Assembly: GCA_018882725.1 (NCBI GenBank)
Contig: VERK01000107.1
Span: 1 to 7,504 of the forward strand
Direction of reading: 5' to 3'
DNA length: 7,504 nt
Source: Actinomycetota bacterium
GTDB lineage: Bacteria; Actinomycetota; Acidimicrobiia; Acidimicrobiales; Ilumatobacteraceae
The position numbers and the translations under genes were made by a program. The notes under the pieces are model-generated. The model ran no database searches. It was not told where the DNA came from and saw only the letters and a list, made by a program, of their open reading frames with translations. Below are positions 1-5,778 of the stretch, in pieces. Numbering within the stretch: the first letter of the stretch is position 1; each line of letters opens with the position of its first letter.

Positions 1-940
1 GTATTACCCGAAGCCCATGAACTGTCCGATGCATTGTCTGATCTTCCGGGGCCGTCAACGTAGTTATCGCGAGCTTCCGCTCCGATTGTTCGAACTCGGA
101 ACCGTCTACCGGTACGAGCGGGCTGGAACTCTCCACGGTCTCCTGCGTATCCGCGGCTTCACCCAGGACGACAGCCACATCTACTGCACACGTGAGCAAC
201 TCCAGGGTGAAATCATCTCGTTGCTCGACTTCGTCATCAGCGTCCTGCGCGCGTTCGGCTTCGACGATTTCTCGTTCCACTTGTCGACCAAGGACCCCAA
301 GAAGTACGTGGGGTCCGACGAGATCTGGAGCGAGGCCACCCAAGCCCTGGCCACCGCGCTCGAATCACACGGAGTCGAGTACGCGGTGAAGGAAGGCGAC
401 GCTGCTTTCTACGGTCCCAAGATCGACATTCACGTCCGCGATGCGATCGGTCGCACGTGGCAGCTTTCGACCATCCAGTGCGACTTCAATCTGCCCGAGC
501 GCTTCCAGCTCGAATACGTGGCTCCCGACGGTTCGCGCCAACGGCCGATCATGTTGCACCGCGCTCTGTTCGGCTCGGTCGAACGCTTCTTCGGTGTGCT
601 CGTCGAGCACTACGCCGGCGCGTTTCCCACCTGGCTCGCTCCGGTTCAGGTCCGGGTCCTGCCGGTGGCCGAGGCTCACCACGAGTACGCCGATCGTGTG
701 GCCACCGCGCTGGCTGAGCGAGGATTCCGCGCCGAGGTGGTCGCGGCCGACGATCAGCTCGGAAAACGCATCCGCAACGGCAAGATCGAGAAGATTCCGT
801 ACGTGCTCGTGGTGGGAGACTCAGACGTCGCCAACGGGACGGTTGGTGTCAATGCTCGCGGAGCCGATGTCGAACGTGACGTACCGCTCGCTACCTTCGT
901 CGAGCGCGTGGCCGCCGACGTGAGCGTCGCGGCTTTCTGA
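1..940 (+). CDS. thrS: Threonyl-tRNA synthetase, C-terminal part (5' end outside window)
   Basis: This enzyme charges tRNA-Thr with threonine in the cytoplasm. The reading frame is open from base 2, reading YYPKP before the first in-frame ATG at 17, so the gene starts upstream and the ATG is internal. Numbering from that Met, the three zinc/threonine-site ligands of the family are present: Cys3 (MNCPMHC), His54 (TQDDSHIYC) and His181 (MLHRALFGSVERF). Class II motif 2 lies around YRYERAGTLHG (31-41), and motif 3 is GSVERFFG (186-193). The anticodon-binding domain starts near residue 208 (APVQVRVLPVAEAH) and contains the typical QLGKRIRNGKIEKIPYVLVVG (248-267). The N-terminal TGS and editing domains are not in the window. 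The frame ends in TGA at 938-940, one base before the next gene, so the two are very probably co-transcribed. Nothing looks damaged. Confidence 0.97.
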   Translation, partial: YYPKPMNCPMHCLIFRGRQRSYRELPLRLFELGTVYRYERAGTLHGLLRIRGFTQDDSHIYCTREQLQGEIISLLDFVISVLRAFGFDDFSFHLSTKDPKKYVGSDEIWSEATQALATALESHGVEYAVKEGDAAFYGPKIDIHVRDAIGRTWQLSTIQCDFNLPERFQLEYVAPDGSRQRPIMLHRALFGSVERFFGVLVEHYAGAFPTWLAPVQVRVLPVAEAHHEYADRVATALAERGFRAEVVAADDQLGKRIRNGKIEKIPYVLVVGDSDVANGTVGVNARGADVERDVPLATFVERVAADVSVAAF

Positions 941-941
941 C

Positions 942-1460
942 GTGCACGACGCTCTCTGGGCTGGCTGGCGGAGTCGTTATCTCGACGATCGCACCGACTC
1001 CGACCGAAGCGTGTTCACCGAGATCCTCGAATCGGGTCGATCCGATAACGAGACGTTGATCGTCTGGCGTGGCCGCGCCGTGTTCGCGTTGATGAACCTC
1101 CACCCGTACACGGTTGGCCATCTTCTCGTCCTGCCGTATCGCCAGACATCCGAACTCCATTCGCTCTCCGTCGACGAGCATCGCGAACTCTGGGATGCCG
1201 TCGTCACGGCGACCCGGGTGATCGCCGACGAGTACGCCCCGGCCGGAATCAACGTGGGCGCGAACCTCGGACCCGCAGCCGGCGGCAGCGTTCGGAACCA
1301 CGTTCATGTTCACGTCGTTCCCCGCTGGATCGGAGACGGCAACTTCCTGGCCGCCACGGCGTCGACCCGTCAGCTTCCCGAGGCGTTGGATGTCACGGCC
1401 GATCGAATCCGGCGGGCGTGGGAACGTGTCGGGGCCGCGCCTAAGGTCGACGGACGATGA
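942..1460 (+). CDS. HIT-family protein, likely Ap4A phosphorylase/hydrolase
   Basis: This 172-aa histidine-triad protein has the nucleotide-binding signature NHVHVHVVPRW at 119-129. His120, His122 and His124 form the triad, and the middle His is the expected nucleophile. Upstream are the usual family segments NLHPYTVGHLLVLPYR (52-67) and NVGANLGPAAGG (104-115), and GDGNF (131-135) follows the triad. The protein starts with a WAGWRSRYL stretch typical of the actinobacterial subgroup that includes mycobacterial Rv2613c, an Ap4A phosphorylase encoded beside thrS. The gene is likewise next to thrS here, which fits disposal of Ap4A, a by-product of aminoacyl-tRNA synthetases. The start is GTG at 942, one base after the thrS stop; no ribosome binding site is obvious, so translation is probably coupled. 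The family is certain, but the exact substrate (Ap4A or another dinucleotide) is inferred from neighbourhood and subgroup. Confidence 0.93.
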   Translation: MHDALWAGWRSRYLDDRTDSDRSVFTEILESGRSDNETLIVWRGRAVFALMNLHPYTVGHLLVLPYRQTSELHSLSVDEHRELWDAVVTATRVIADEYAPAGINVGANLGPAAGGSVRNHVHVHVVPRWIGDGNFLAATASTRQLPEALDVTADRIRRAWERVGAAPKVDGR

Positions 1461-1951
1461 GCGACACATCCCGTAATGCCGACGAGCACGTCGATCGTCT
1501 TCCCGACGATCTCAACGCCGTCGACCACGTTGCCCCGTTCCGATTTCCCGACAACAGCCGTCGCCGTATCCCGGGGTACATGTACATCGCGAGCGGTGTG
1601 GTGGTGGCCGTGCTGTCCGCAGTTCTCGACGACGCCGTGTTGGTGAACGGTGGCCTGGCCGCCGGCGGAATCTTGCTCGTCGTATTCGGATTCGTGTGTT
1701 TGTCGTCCGGTTGGCGGATGCGCATCGACGAACAAGAGGCATTGGCTCGAGCCGGTGGGGCCGTGGGTTTCGCCATCGGCCACGCTTCGGCCCAGCAGGT
1801 CTGGCGTGGTCTACGTAGCCGTCCTACCTGGCGCGTTCTGTGCTACTCCGACGAGGACCCGCCCACACGCCGCGGGCTCGTTCTGGTTGACGCGGTCGAT
1901 GGCGAGGTCGTCCAGAAGCTGGTGCAGGACGCCGACGAGTCCTGGGACTGA
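1457..1951 (+). CDS. Two-TM membrane protein of unknown function
   Basis: I do not recognise this 164-aa protein. It has a charged N-terminal part (1-38, many Asp and Arg), then two hydrophobic segments at about 39-57 (IPGYMYIASGVVVAVLSAV) and 62-84 (LVNGGLAAGGILLVVFGFV), split by a short DDA turn. A soluble C-terminal domain of about 80 residues follows (WRMRIDEQEALARAGG, then a Trp/Arg-rich stretch at 115-127). The last part, GLVLVDAVDGEVV (140-152), looks like a beta hairpin. The short loop suggests a helical hairpin with both ends on the same side, probably the cytoplasm. The ATG overlaps the HIT stop codon (ATGA), indicating translational coupling and one operon with thrS and the HIT gene. 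It lies where the mycobacterial cluster passes directly from the HIT gene to the PI synthase gene. A link to membrane lipid synthesis is only positional inference. Confidence 0.88.
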   Translation: MSDTSRNADEHVDRLPDDLNAVDHVAPFRFPDNSRRRIPGYMYIASGVVVAVLSAVLDDAVLVNGGLAAGGILLVVFGFVCLSSGWRMRIDEQEALARAGGAVGFAIGHASAQQVWRGLRSRPTWRVLCYSDEDPPTRRGLVLVDAVDGEVVQKLVQDADESWD

Positions 1952-2022
1952 GTCTCATCAGGGCGTCCAATTCGAGCCTCGACTCGGACCCGCCGCTCGT
2001 CCGGGTTTCGTAGACTGCCCCC
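1952..2022 (+). promoter_or_regulatory. Intergenic gap with leaderless promoter for the phosphatidyltransferase gene
   Basis: This 71-nt gap is the only same-strand space of note in the first half of the window. It ends with a TAGACT hexamer (2011-2016) matching the actinobacterial -10 consensus TAnnnT, followed by 6 nt and the ATG at 2023. A transcript starting 7 nt after the box would begin on the start codon itself, with no leader. No Shine-Dalgarno sequence is visible (the bases before the ATG are GCCCCC), and no good -35 hexamer stands 16-19 nt upstream of the box. I see no terminator hairpin, so read-through from the upstream genes is also possible. Confidence 0.55.
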
Positions 2023-2706
2023 ATGTTCGATGGTCACCTCCGCGCGCCGGTCGAGCGCGCCGTCAAACCGATCGGTGACCGCCTCCGCCGCACCCGTCTG
2101 TCACCCGATCACCTGACCATCGTCGGGCTGGTGGTGGCCGTTGGTGCTGCTGTCGCCATCGGGGCCGGTTTCCTGGCTCTCGGACTTCTGCTCGTGATCC
2201 TGGCCGCCTTGCCCGACCTCCTCGATGGCGCCTTGGCCAAGGCCTCCAACACGTCGAGCCAGCGCGGAGCGTTCTTCGACAGCGTGATCGATCGTGTGGC
2301 CGACTCACTGCTCTTCGGCGGAGTCGCGTGGTACTTCGCGTCGGAGGAGTCGGCCCACATGGCGCTCCTCCCGATGGCTGTCCTCGCGGCGAGTTCCGTG
2401 ATCTCGTACCAGCGCGCCAAAGCCGAGTCTCTCGGGCTGAGCGCCAAGGGCGGGATCATGGAGCGTGCTGAGCGCATCATCCTGCTCTGCCTCGGCCTCT
2501 TGTTCCCGGCCCTGTTGGTGCCGATCATGTGGCTCATGTTGGTCCTGGTTTGTGTGACCGCCGTGCAGCGCTTCGTCAAGGTCTGGAAACAGGCCGCGGT
2601 CGCACCGGTCACTGCGGCCCGCATCGAACTGAGGCGTTCGCGACGACAGAGCCGCCGGGCTCATCGCGTCGCGCGTCGCCGCGAGTTCCTTCGCCGCCAA
2701 TCGTGA
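2023..2706 (+). CDS. pgsA: CDP-alcohol phosphatidyltransferase, likely phosphatidylinositol(-phosphate) synthase
   Basis: This 227-aa integral membrane enzyme of the CDP-alcohol phosphotransferase family would transfer a phosphatidyl group from CDP-diacylglycerol to an alcohol, most likely inositol phosphate. The active-site motif runs from 65 to 90: D65-x2-D68-G69-x2-A72-K73, then G82-x3-D86-x3-D90. All four metal/catalytic aspartates are present, but the usual Arg after Ala is Lys73. Hydrophobic stretches lie at about 32-62, 94-106, 112-127 and 152-182. The segment RAKAESLGLSAKGGIMERAER (131-151) resembles the inositol-phosphate-binding region of bacterial PI-phosphate synthases. The C-terminal 28 residues (200-227) contain 13 arginines. 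The position after the thrS/HIT genes and before the PatA-like and PimA-like genes matches mycobacterial pgsA1. A phosphatidylglycerol-type product cannot be fully excluded. The ATG at 2023 is supported by the promoter spacing. Confidence 0.88.
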   Translation: MFDGHLRAPVERAVKPIGDRLRRTRLSPDHLTIVGLVVAVGAAVAIGAGFLALGLLLVILAALPDLLDGALAKASNTSSQRGAFFDSVIDRVADSLLFGGVAWYFASEESAHMALLPMAVLAASSVISYQRAKAESLGLSAKGGIMERAERIILLCLGLLFPALLVPIMWLMLVLVCVTAVQRFVKVWKQAAVAPVTAARIELRRSRRQSRRAHRVARRREFLRRQS

Positions 2707-3632
2707 CGAGCCGCTCGCCACTGCGCGCGGCGGCTGACAGTTTCGTCGTCAGTGGCTACAAGTTCGGATCGATCCTCTCGCGCACGATTCCCGATCCGCT
2801 GACCGGTGCCATTGCCTCCCTTGTCGGACTTCCCGCCGCAGTGGGTCTGGCCGACAAGCGCCAGATGGTCGACCGCCACATGCGTCGGGTCCTGCCTTCG
2901 GCGTCGGCATCGGTGCGGCGTCGACTGGTCAGAGAAGTGTTCGACAACTACGCGCGCTACTACGTGGAGAGTTTCAAGCTGCCGTCGCTCACGGCAAAGG
3001 AAGTTCGTGACGGAATCGTGCTGCCCGGCTACGACGACCACCTCGCACCGGCCCTCGAAGCCGGAAAGGGTGCGATCGTCGCGTTGCCACACCTCGGCGG
3101 TTGGGAGTGGGCCGGGCGCTGGTTCACCGACCGCGGTCTACCGATGACGGTCGTGGTCGAGCCGTTGGAACCCCCGGAACTGTTCGAATGGTTCGCATCA
3201 TTGCGCCGCAGTTTCGGAATGACCGTCGTGCCCCTCGGCCCCGATGCCGGGGGAGCCGTTCTTCGGGCTCTGGCCAACAACGAAGTGGTCTGCTTGCTGT
3301 CCGATCGTTTCATCTCCGGCTCGTCCACCGAAGTGGAGTTCTTCGGTGAGCGCACCTTGCTTCCCGCTGGTCCGGCCACCTTGTCGCTTCGCACCGGCGC
3401 ACCGTTGATTCCGGCCGCGGTCTACTTCCGGGGCCGAGGGCACGAGGCCGTCGTGCGGCCAGCGTTACCAAACGATCGGCGCGGAAAGTTGCGCGACGAC
3501 GTTCAACGGCTCACTCAACTCTTGGCCGCGGAGTTGGAGTTCTTGATTCGCCGCGCTCCCGAGCAGTGGCACCTACTGCAGCCGAACTGGCCGTCCGACC
3601 CTGGTTACCCGCACCGAATCGATCACGAGTAG
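2703..3632 (+). CDS. patA: PatA-like acyltransferase (phosphatidylinositol mannoside acyltransferase; LpxL/HtrB family)
   Basis: This 309-aa membrane-associated acyltransferase is about the size of mycobacterial PatA (316 aa), which acylates the mannose of PIM1/PIM2 from acyl-CoA. The catalytic motif is HLGGWE at 130-135 (H-x4-E), inside LPHLGGWEWAG. A second conserved block, SDRFISGSSTEVEFFGE (200-216), is typical of the LpxL/HtrB family, and E210 or E212 may supply the acidic partner of His130. PAGPATLSLRTGAPLIPA (221-238) is the usual substrate-pocket region, and EQWHLLQPNW (287-296) is the typical C-terminal signature. The start chosen is GTG at 2703, overlapping the upstream stop (GTGA). 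The frame is open further upstream, but that would run deep into the phosphatidyltransferase gene, and the protein from GTG already has full family length. The overlap implies translational coupling. Its last 10 bp overlap the opposing LLM gene. Confidence 0.9.
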   Translation: MTSRSPLRAAADSFVVSGYKFGSILSRTIPDPLTGAIASLVGLPAAVGLADKRQMVDRHMRRVLPSASASVRRRLVREVFDNYARYYVESFKLPSLTAKEVRDGIVLPGYDDHLAPALEAGKGAIVALPHLGGWEWAGRWFTDRGLPMTVVVEPLEPPELFEWFASLRRSFGMTVVPLGPDAGGAVLRALANNEVVCLLSDRFISGSSTEVEFFGERTLLPAGPATLSLRTGAPLIPAAVYFRGRGHEAVVRPALPNDRRGKLRDDVQRLTQLLAAELEFLIRRAPEQWHLLQPNWPSDPGYPHRIDHE

Positions 3633-4510
3633 ACGTCGAAGAGTTCGGCCACGGCCTTCACCTGGCCGCCAGACGTACTCGACATCACGGCGATCGGCTC
3701 GATGCCAAGGTCGTACCAACGATCGAGTCCTTCTCGAATCGTCGACGCCGGGCCGGCCAACGTGCAGTCGGTCAACCATCGATCGGACATCACCGCAGTG
3801 ACGTCGCCACCTTCCGCGATCGTGCGCTCGATCGCGTCCATTTCGTCGATGTACCCGGCGGCCCTCCAGTAATTCCGGTAGTTGGGAAGCCGCACGTAAT
3901 TGATCATCGTCTTGCGATTGACGGCTTTGGCAGCCTCGACGTCGTCGCTGACGACCGTCGGAATCATGTTCGACAGGCGAAACGAAGAACGTTCGCGAGC
4001 CACGCGCTTCACCTGGTGGACCGTGAACGAATGACTCGCGTTGGCCCACAGCGCACCCTGGGCCACCTCCTGGGCGAGGTCGAGCATCTTGTCGCGCAAC
4101 GCGGCCAGATAGATCGGGGGAAGTTCACCCGAGTATTTCTCGTTGCTCCGAAGGATGTCGACGTAGTTTCGGATGTCGCTGAGTGGCCGACCAGCCTGCA
4201 CCCCGAGACGCTTCACCATCGGCTCGTGGCTCACTCCGAGGCCCAATGCGAATCGTCCACCACTCGTTTCGTGAACGTGGCTGGCCAACGTACCCATCTC
4301 GTGGGCGGTCGACCCGTAGATACCTTGAATCGCCGTGTAGAAGCGGATGGAACTGGTTTCATGCGCGAGACTCGCGCACAGACCAAGAGCGCTACCGAGC
4401 GACGGACACGCGATCGCCGGAAAGCCCAGTTGCTCGGCGCGCTGTGCCAATTCGATCACGGGACGGCGTTTGGTGGGTGTAGCGACGAGAGACAGAGCGG
4501 GAAGTGTCAC
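3623..4510 (-). CDS. LLM-class (probably F420-dependent) oxidoreductase
   Basis: This 295-aa protein of the luciferase-like monooxygenase superfamily folds as a TIM barrel and probably uses F420 or flavin. Visible marks are the N-terminal strand LPALSLVATPTKRRPVIELA (3-22), the block GGRFALGLGVSH (84-95) that the family uses for cofactor binding and fold, and the C-terminal LAGPASTIREGLDRWYDLGIE. The frame extends to an ATG at 4525, giving 300 aa. I prefer GTG at 4510 because a TACGGT box ends 6 nt before it and because LLM proteins of this type start directly with a (M)xLPxxSL strand. The substrate is unknown and cannot be deduced. It lies inverted between the acyltransferase and pimA, two genes that adjoin in mycobacteria, so it is probably not part of PIM synthesis, though a redox role in lipid metabolism cannot be ruled out. 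Confidence 0.88.
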   Translation of the reverse strand: MTLPALSLVATPTKRRPVIELAQRAEQLGFPAIACPSLGSALGLCASLAHETSSIRFYTAIQGIYGSTAHEMGTLASHVHETSGGRFALGLGVSHEPMVKRLGVQAGRPLSDIRNYVDILRSNEKYSGELPPIYLAALRDKMLDLAQEVAQGALWANASHSFTVHQVKRVARERSSFRLSNMIPTVVSDDVEAAKAVNRKTMINYVRLPNYRNYWRAAGYIDEMDAIERTIAEGGDVTAVMSDRWLTDCTLAGPASTIREGLDRWYDLGIEPIAVMSSTSGGQVKAVAELFDVYS

Positions 4511-4578
4511 GGGGTCACCGTACATCCGCGCGTCCGGACCGACCGTACGACACGGGTGACCTCGGTAGTTTGACGGGG
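4511..4578. promoter_or_regulatory. Divergent promoter region between the LLM oxidoreductase and pimA
   Basis: This 68-bp region separates two outward-facing start codons. On the minus strand a TACGGT box at 4517-4522 is followed by GACCCC and then GTG at 4510. A second identical TACGGT lies 25 bp upstream at 4542-4547 and could serve a transcript for the longer ATG (4525) version. On the plus strand TAGTTT at 4566-4571 is followed by GACGGGG and then ATG at 4579. Two small perfect palindromes lie between the boxes, GTCCGGAC (4532-4539) and CGTACG (4544-4549), and could be operator half-sites. They are short enough to be chance in GC-rich DNA. No Shine-Dalgarno sequence is needed if both transcripts are leaderless. 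Confidence 0.5.
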
Positions 4579-5778
4579 ATGTCGCCGAACGAACACCTTC
4601 GCATCGGCATCATCTGCCCGTATTCGCTCACTCTGCCCGGGGGAGTGCAAGGGCAGGTCCTGGGTCTGGCCCGTGCGTTGCGCAAACTCGGTCACGAGGT
4701 TCGAGTCCTCGGGCCCTGCGACGGCGCTCCGCCCGACACCTTCGTGACTCCGCTCGGCGACTCCCTGCCGACTGCCGCCAACGGATCGATCGCGCCGATC
4801 GCTCCCGACCCCGCAGCGGCTCTGCGCACCATTCGTGTTCTACGCGACGAGGAATTCGATGTCCTCCACTTGCACGAACCGTTGTCTCCCGGTCCGACGC
4901 TGACGGCCCTCATGATGCACATGGCTCCAATCGTCGCGACGTTTCATGCCGCTGGTGACAGTGCCAGTTACAAGTACCTCAACAAGGTCGTCCGCTCGTT
5001 GGCCGAGTCGATTGATCATCGGGTGGCGGTATCGGTCGACGCCCGTGAACTCGCTCAGCGCTACCTCGGCGAGGAGTACGAGATCCTGGCCAACGGCGTC
5101 GAACTCGATCGATTCGAGGACTCGGCTGTTCATCGCGAGCGAGCCATCTTGTTTCTCGGTCGTCACGAACCCCGAAAGGGTCTCGAAGTATTGCTGCGAG
5201 CGCTGCGCCGCATCGATGACCCGAGCCTCCAGATCTGGATCGCATCCGACGGCCCCGAGACCGCTCGCCTGAAGCGCGAATACGGCGACGACTCCCGTGT
5301 CTCGTGGTTGGGTCGGATCACGGATGCCGAGAAGTTCGACCGGTTGAGTCGAGCACGAGTCTTCTGCGCGCCCTCACTCGGGGGTGAGAGTTTCGGTGTC
5401 GTCCTCCTGGAGGGAATGGCCGCCGGGGCGACGGTGGTCGCGAGTTCGATCGACGGCTATCGAAACGTCGCCACTCACGAACTGAACGCCTTACTGGTCG
5501 AACCAGATGACGATGCCGCATTGGCCGCTGCACTCATCCGTGTTCTCGCCGACGACCGGCTTGCCGACGAGTTGAAGCGCCGGGGTCTCGAAAGGGCGAG
5601 TGAATTCTCGATGGATCGTCTGGCTCGCGCGTACGTCGATCGCTATCGGTCGGTGATCGCATCACAGGTTCCGGCCGACGAGCCGAGCACATTTCTCCAA
5701 TTACGCCGCGTGTTCGGCGTGATTCGCCATCTAGGCGCACTCCTGAGCGCCTGGCTGCGCCGTAAACTGCTCCGGTGA
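4579..5778 (+). CDS. pimA: PimA-like phosphatidylinositol mannosyltransferase (GT4 family)
   Basis: This 399-aa GT-B fold glycosyltransferase is expected to transfer mannose from GDP-mannose to the inositol of phosphatidylinositol at the inner membrane face. PimA landmarks are all visible: IGIICPYSLTLPGGVQ (9-24, nucleotide-binding Gly loop), DVLHLHEP (94-101), VATFHA with His123 (equivalent to catalytic H118), ANGVELDRF (171-179), LGRHEPRKG with R195 and K200 binding the sugar diphosphate, and CAPSLGGESFGVVLLEGMAAG (263-283) with the E270-x7-E278 pair. The stretch where mycobacterial PimA has R68/R70 reads NGSIAPIAP (68-76), so those arginines are absent. A basic, hydrophobic tail (371-399) extends the C-terminus. 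An upstream ATG at 4504 is in frame, but ATG 4579 fits the family N-terminus and the TAGTTT spacing. The stop overlaps the lemA start (GTGA). The glycosyltransferase family is certain; the acceptor lipid is inferred from context. Confidence 0.9.
   Translation: MSPNEHLRIGIICPYSLTLPGGVQGQVLGLARALRKLGHEVRVLGPCDGAPPDTFVTPLGDSLPTAANGSIAPIAPDPAAALRTIRVLRDEEFDVLHLHEPLSPGPTLTALMMHMAPIVATFHAAGDSASYKYLNKVVRSLAESIDHRVAVSVDARELAQRYLGEEYEILANGVELDRFEDSAVHRERAILFLGRHEPRKGLEVLLRALRRIDDPSLQIWIASDGPETARLKREYGDDSRVSWLGRITDAEKFDRLSRARVFCAPSLGGESFGVVLLEGMAAGATVVASSIDGYRNVATHELNALLVEPDDDAALAAALIRVLADDRLADELKRRGLERASEFSMDRLARAYVDRYRSVIASQVPADEPSTFLQLRRVFGVIRHLGALLSAWLRRKLLR
5763..5774 (+). promoter_or_regulatory. 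Leaderless -10 box for lemA inside the 3' end of pimA
   Basis: TAAACT (5763-5768) fits TAnnnT closely. It is followed by GCTCCG and then the GTG start at 5775, placing a predicted transcription start on the start codon. The box sits within the last codons of pimA, so lemA-htpX could be transcribed independently of pimA, in addition to being coupled through the GTGA overlap. No convincing -35 hexamer lies at the usual distance. Confidence 0.5.

Noticed and set aside
1442..1456. TAAGGT upstream of the two-TM gene as a leaderless promoter
   Set aside because: The spacing to the ATG is 9 nt, not the 6-7 nt of the other cases, and the gene already overlaps the upstream stop, so coupling explains it.
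2529..2702. Upstream extension of the acyltransferase frame
   Set aside because: It would overlap most of the phosphatidyltransferase C-terminus. Protein length from GTG 2703 (309 aa) already matches the family, and the GTGA overlap is the usual coupling.
3637..3672. Small inverted repeats (CGAA-GAG-TTCG and GGCC-AC-GGCC) near the convergent gene ends
   Set aside because: Stems are only 4 bp with no U-run, and they lie inside the LLM coding region. This is not enough for a terminator call.
3566..4573. Long plus-strand open frame (335 codons) opposite the LLM gene
   Set aside because: It is the antisense shadow of a clear LLM-family gene. It has no family motif, is rich in Arg/His/Asp as GC-rich shadows are, and its start lies inside the acyltransferase gene.
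4504..4578. Earlier in-frame ATG of pimA adding 25 residues
   Set aside because: The added residues are Arg/Asp/Gly-rich without similarity to PimA N-termini, would overlap the LLM start, and would ignore the well-placed TAGTTT box before ATG 4579.
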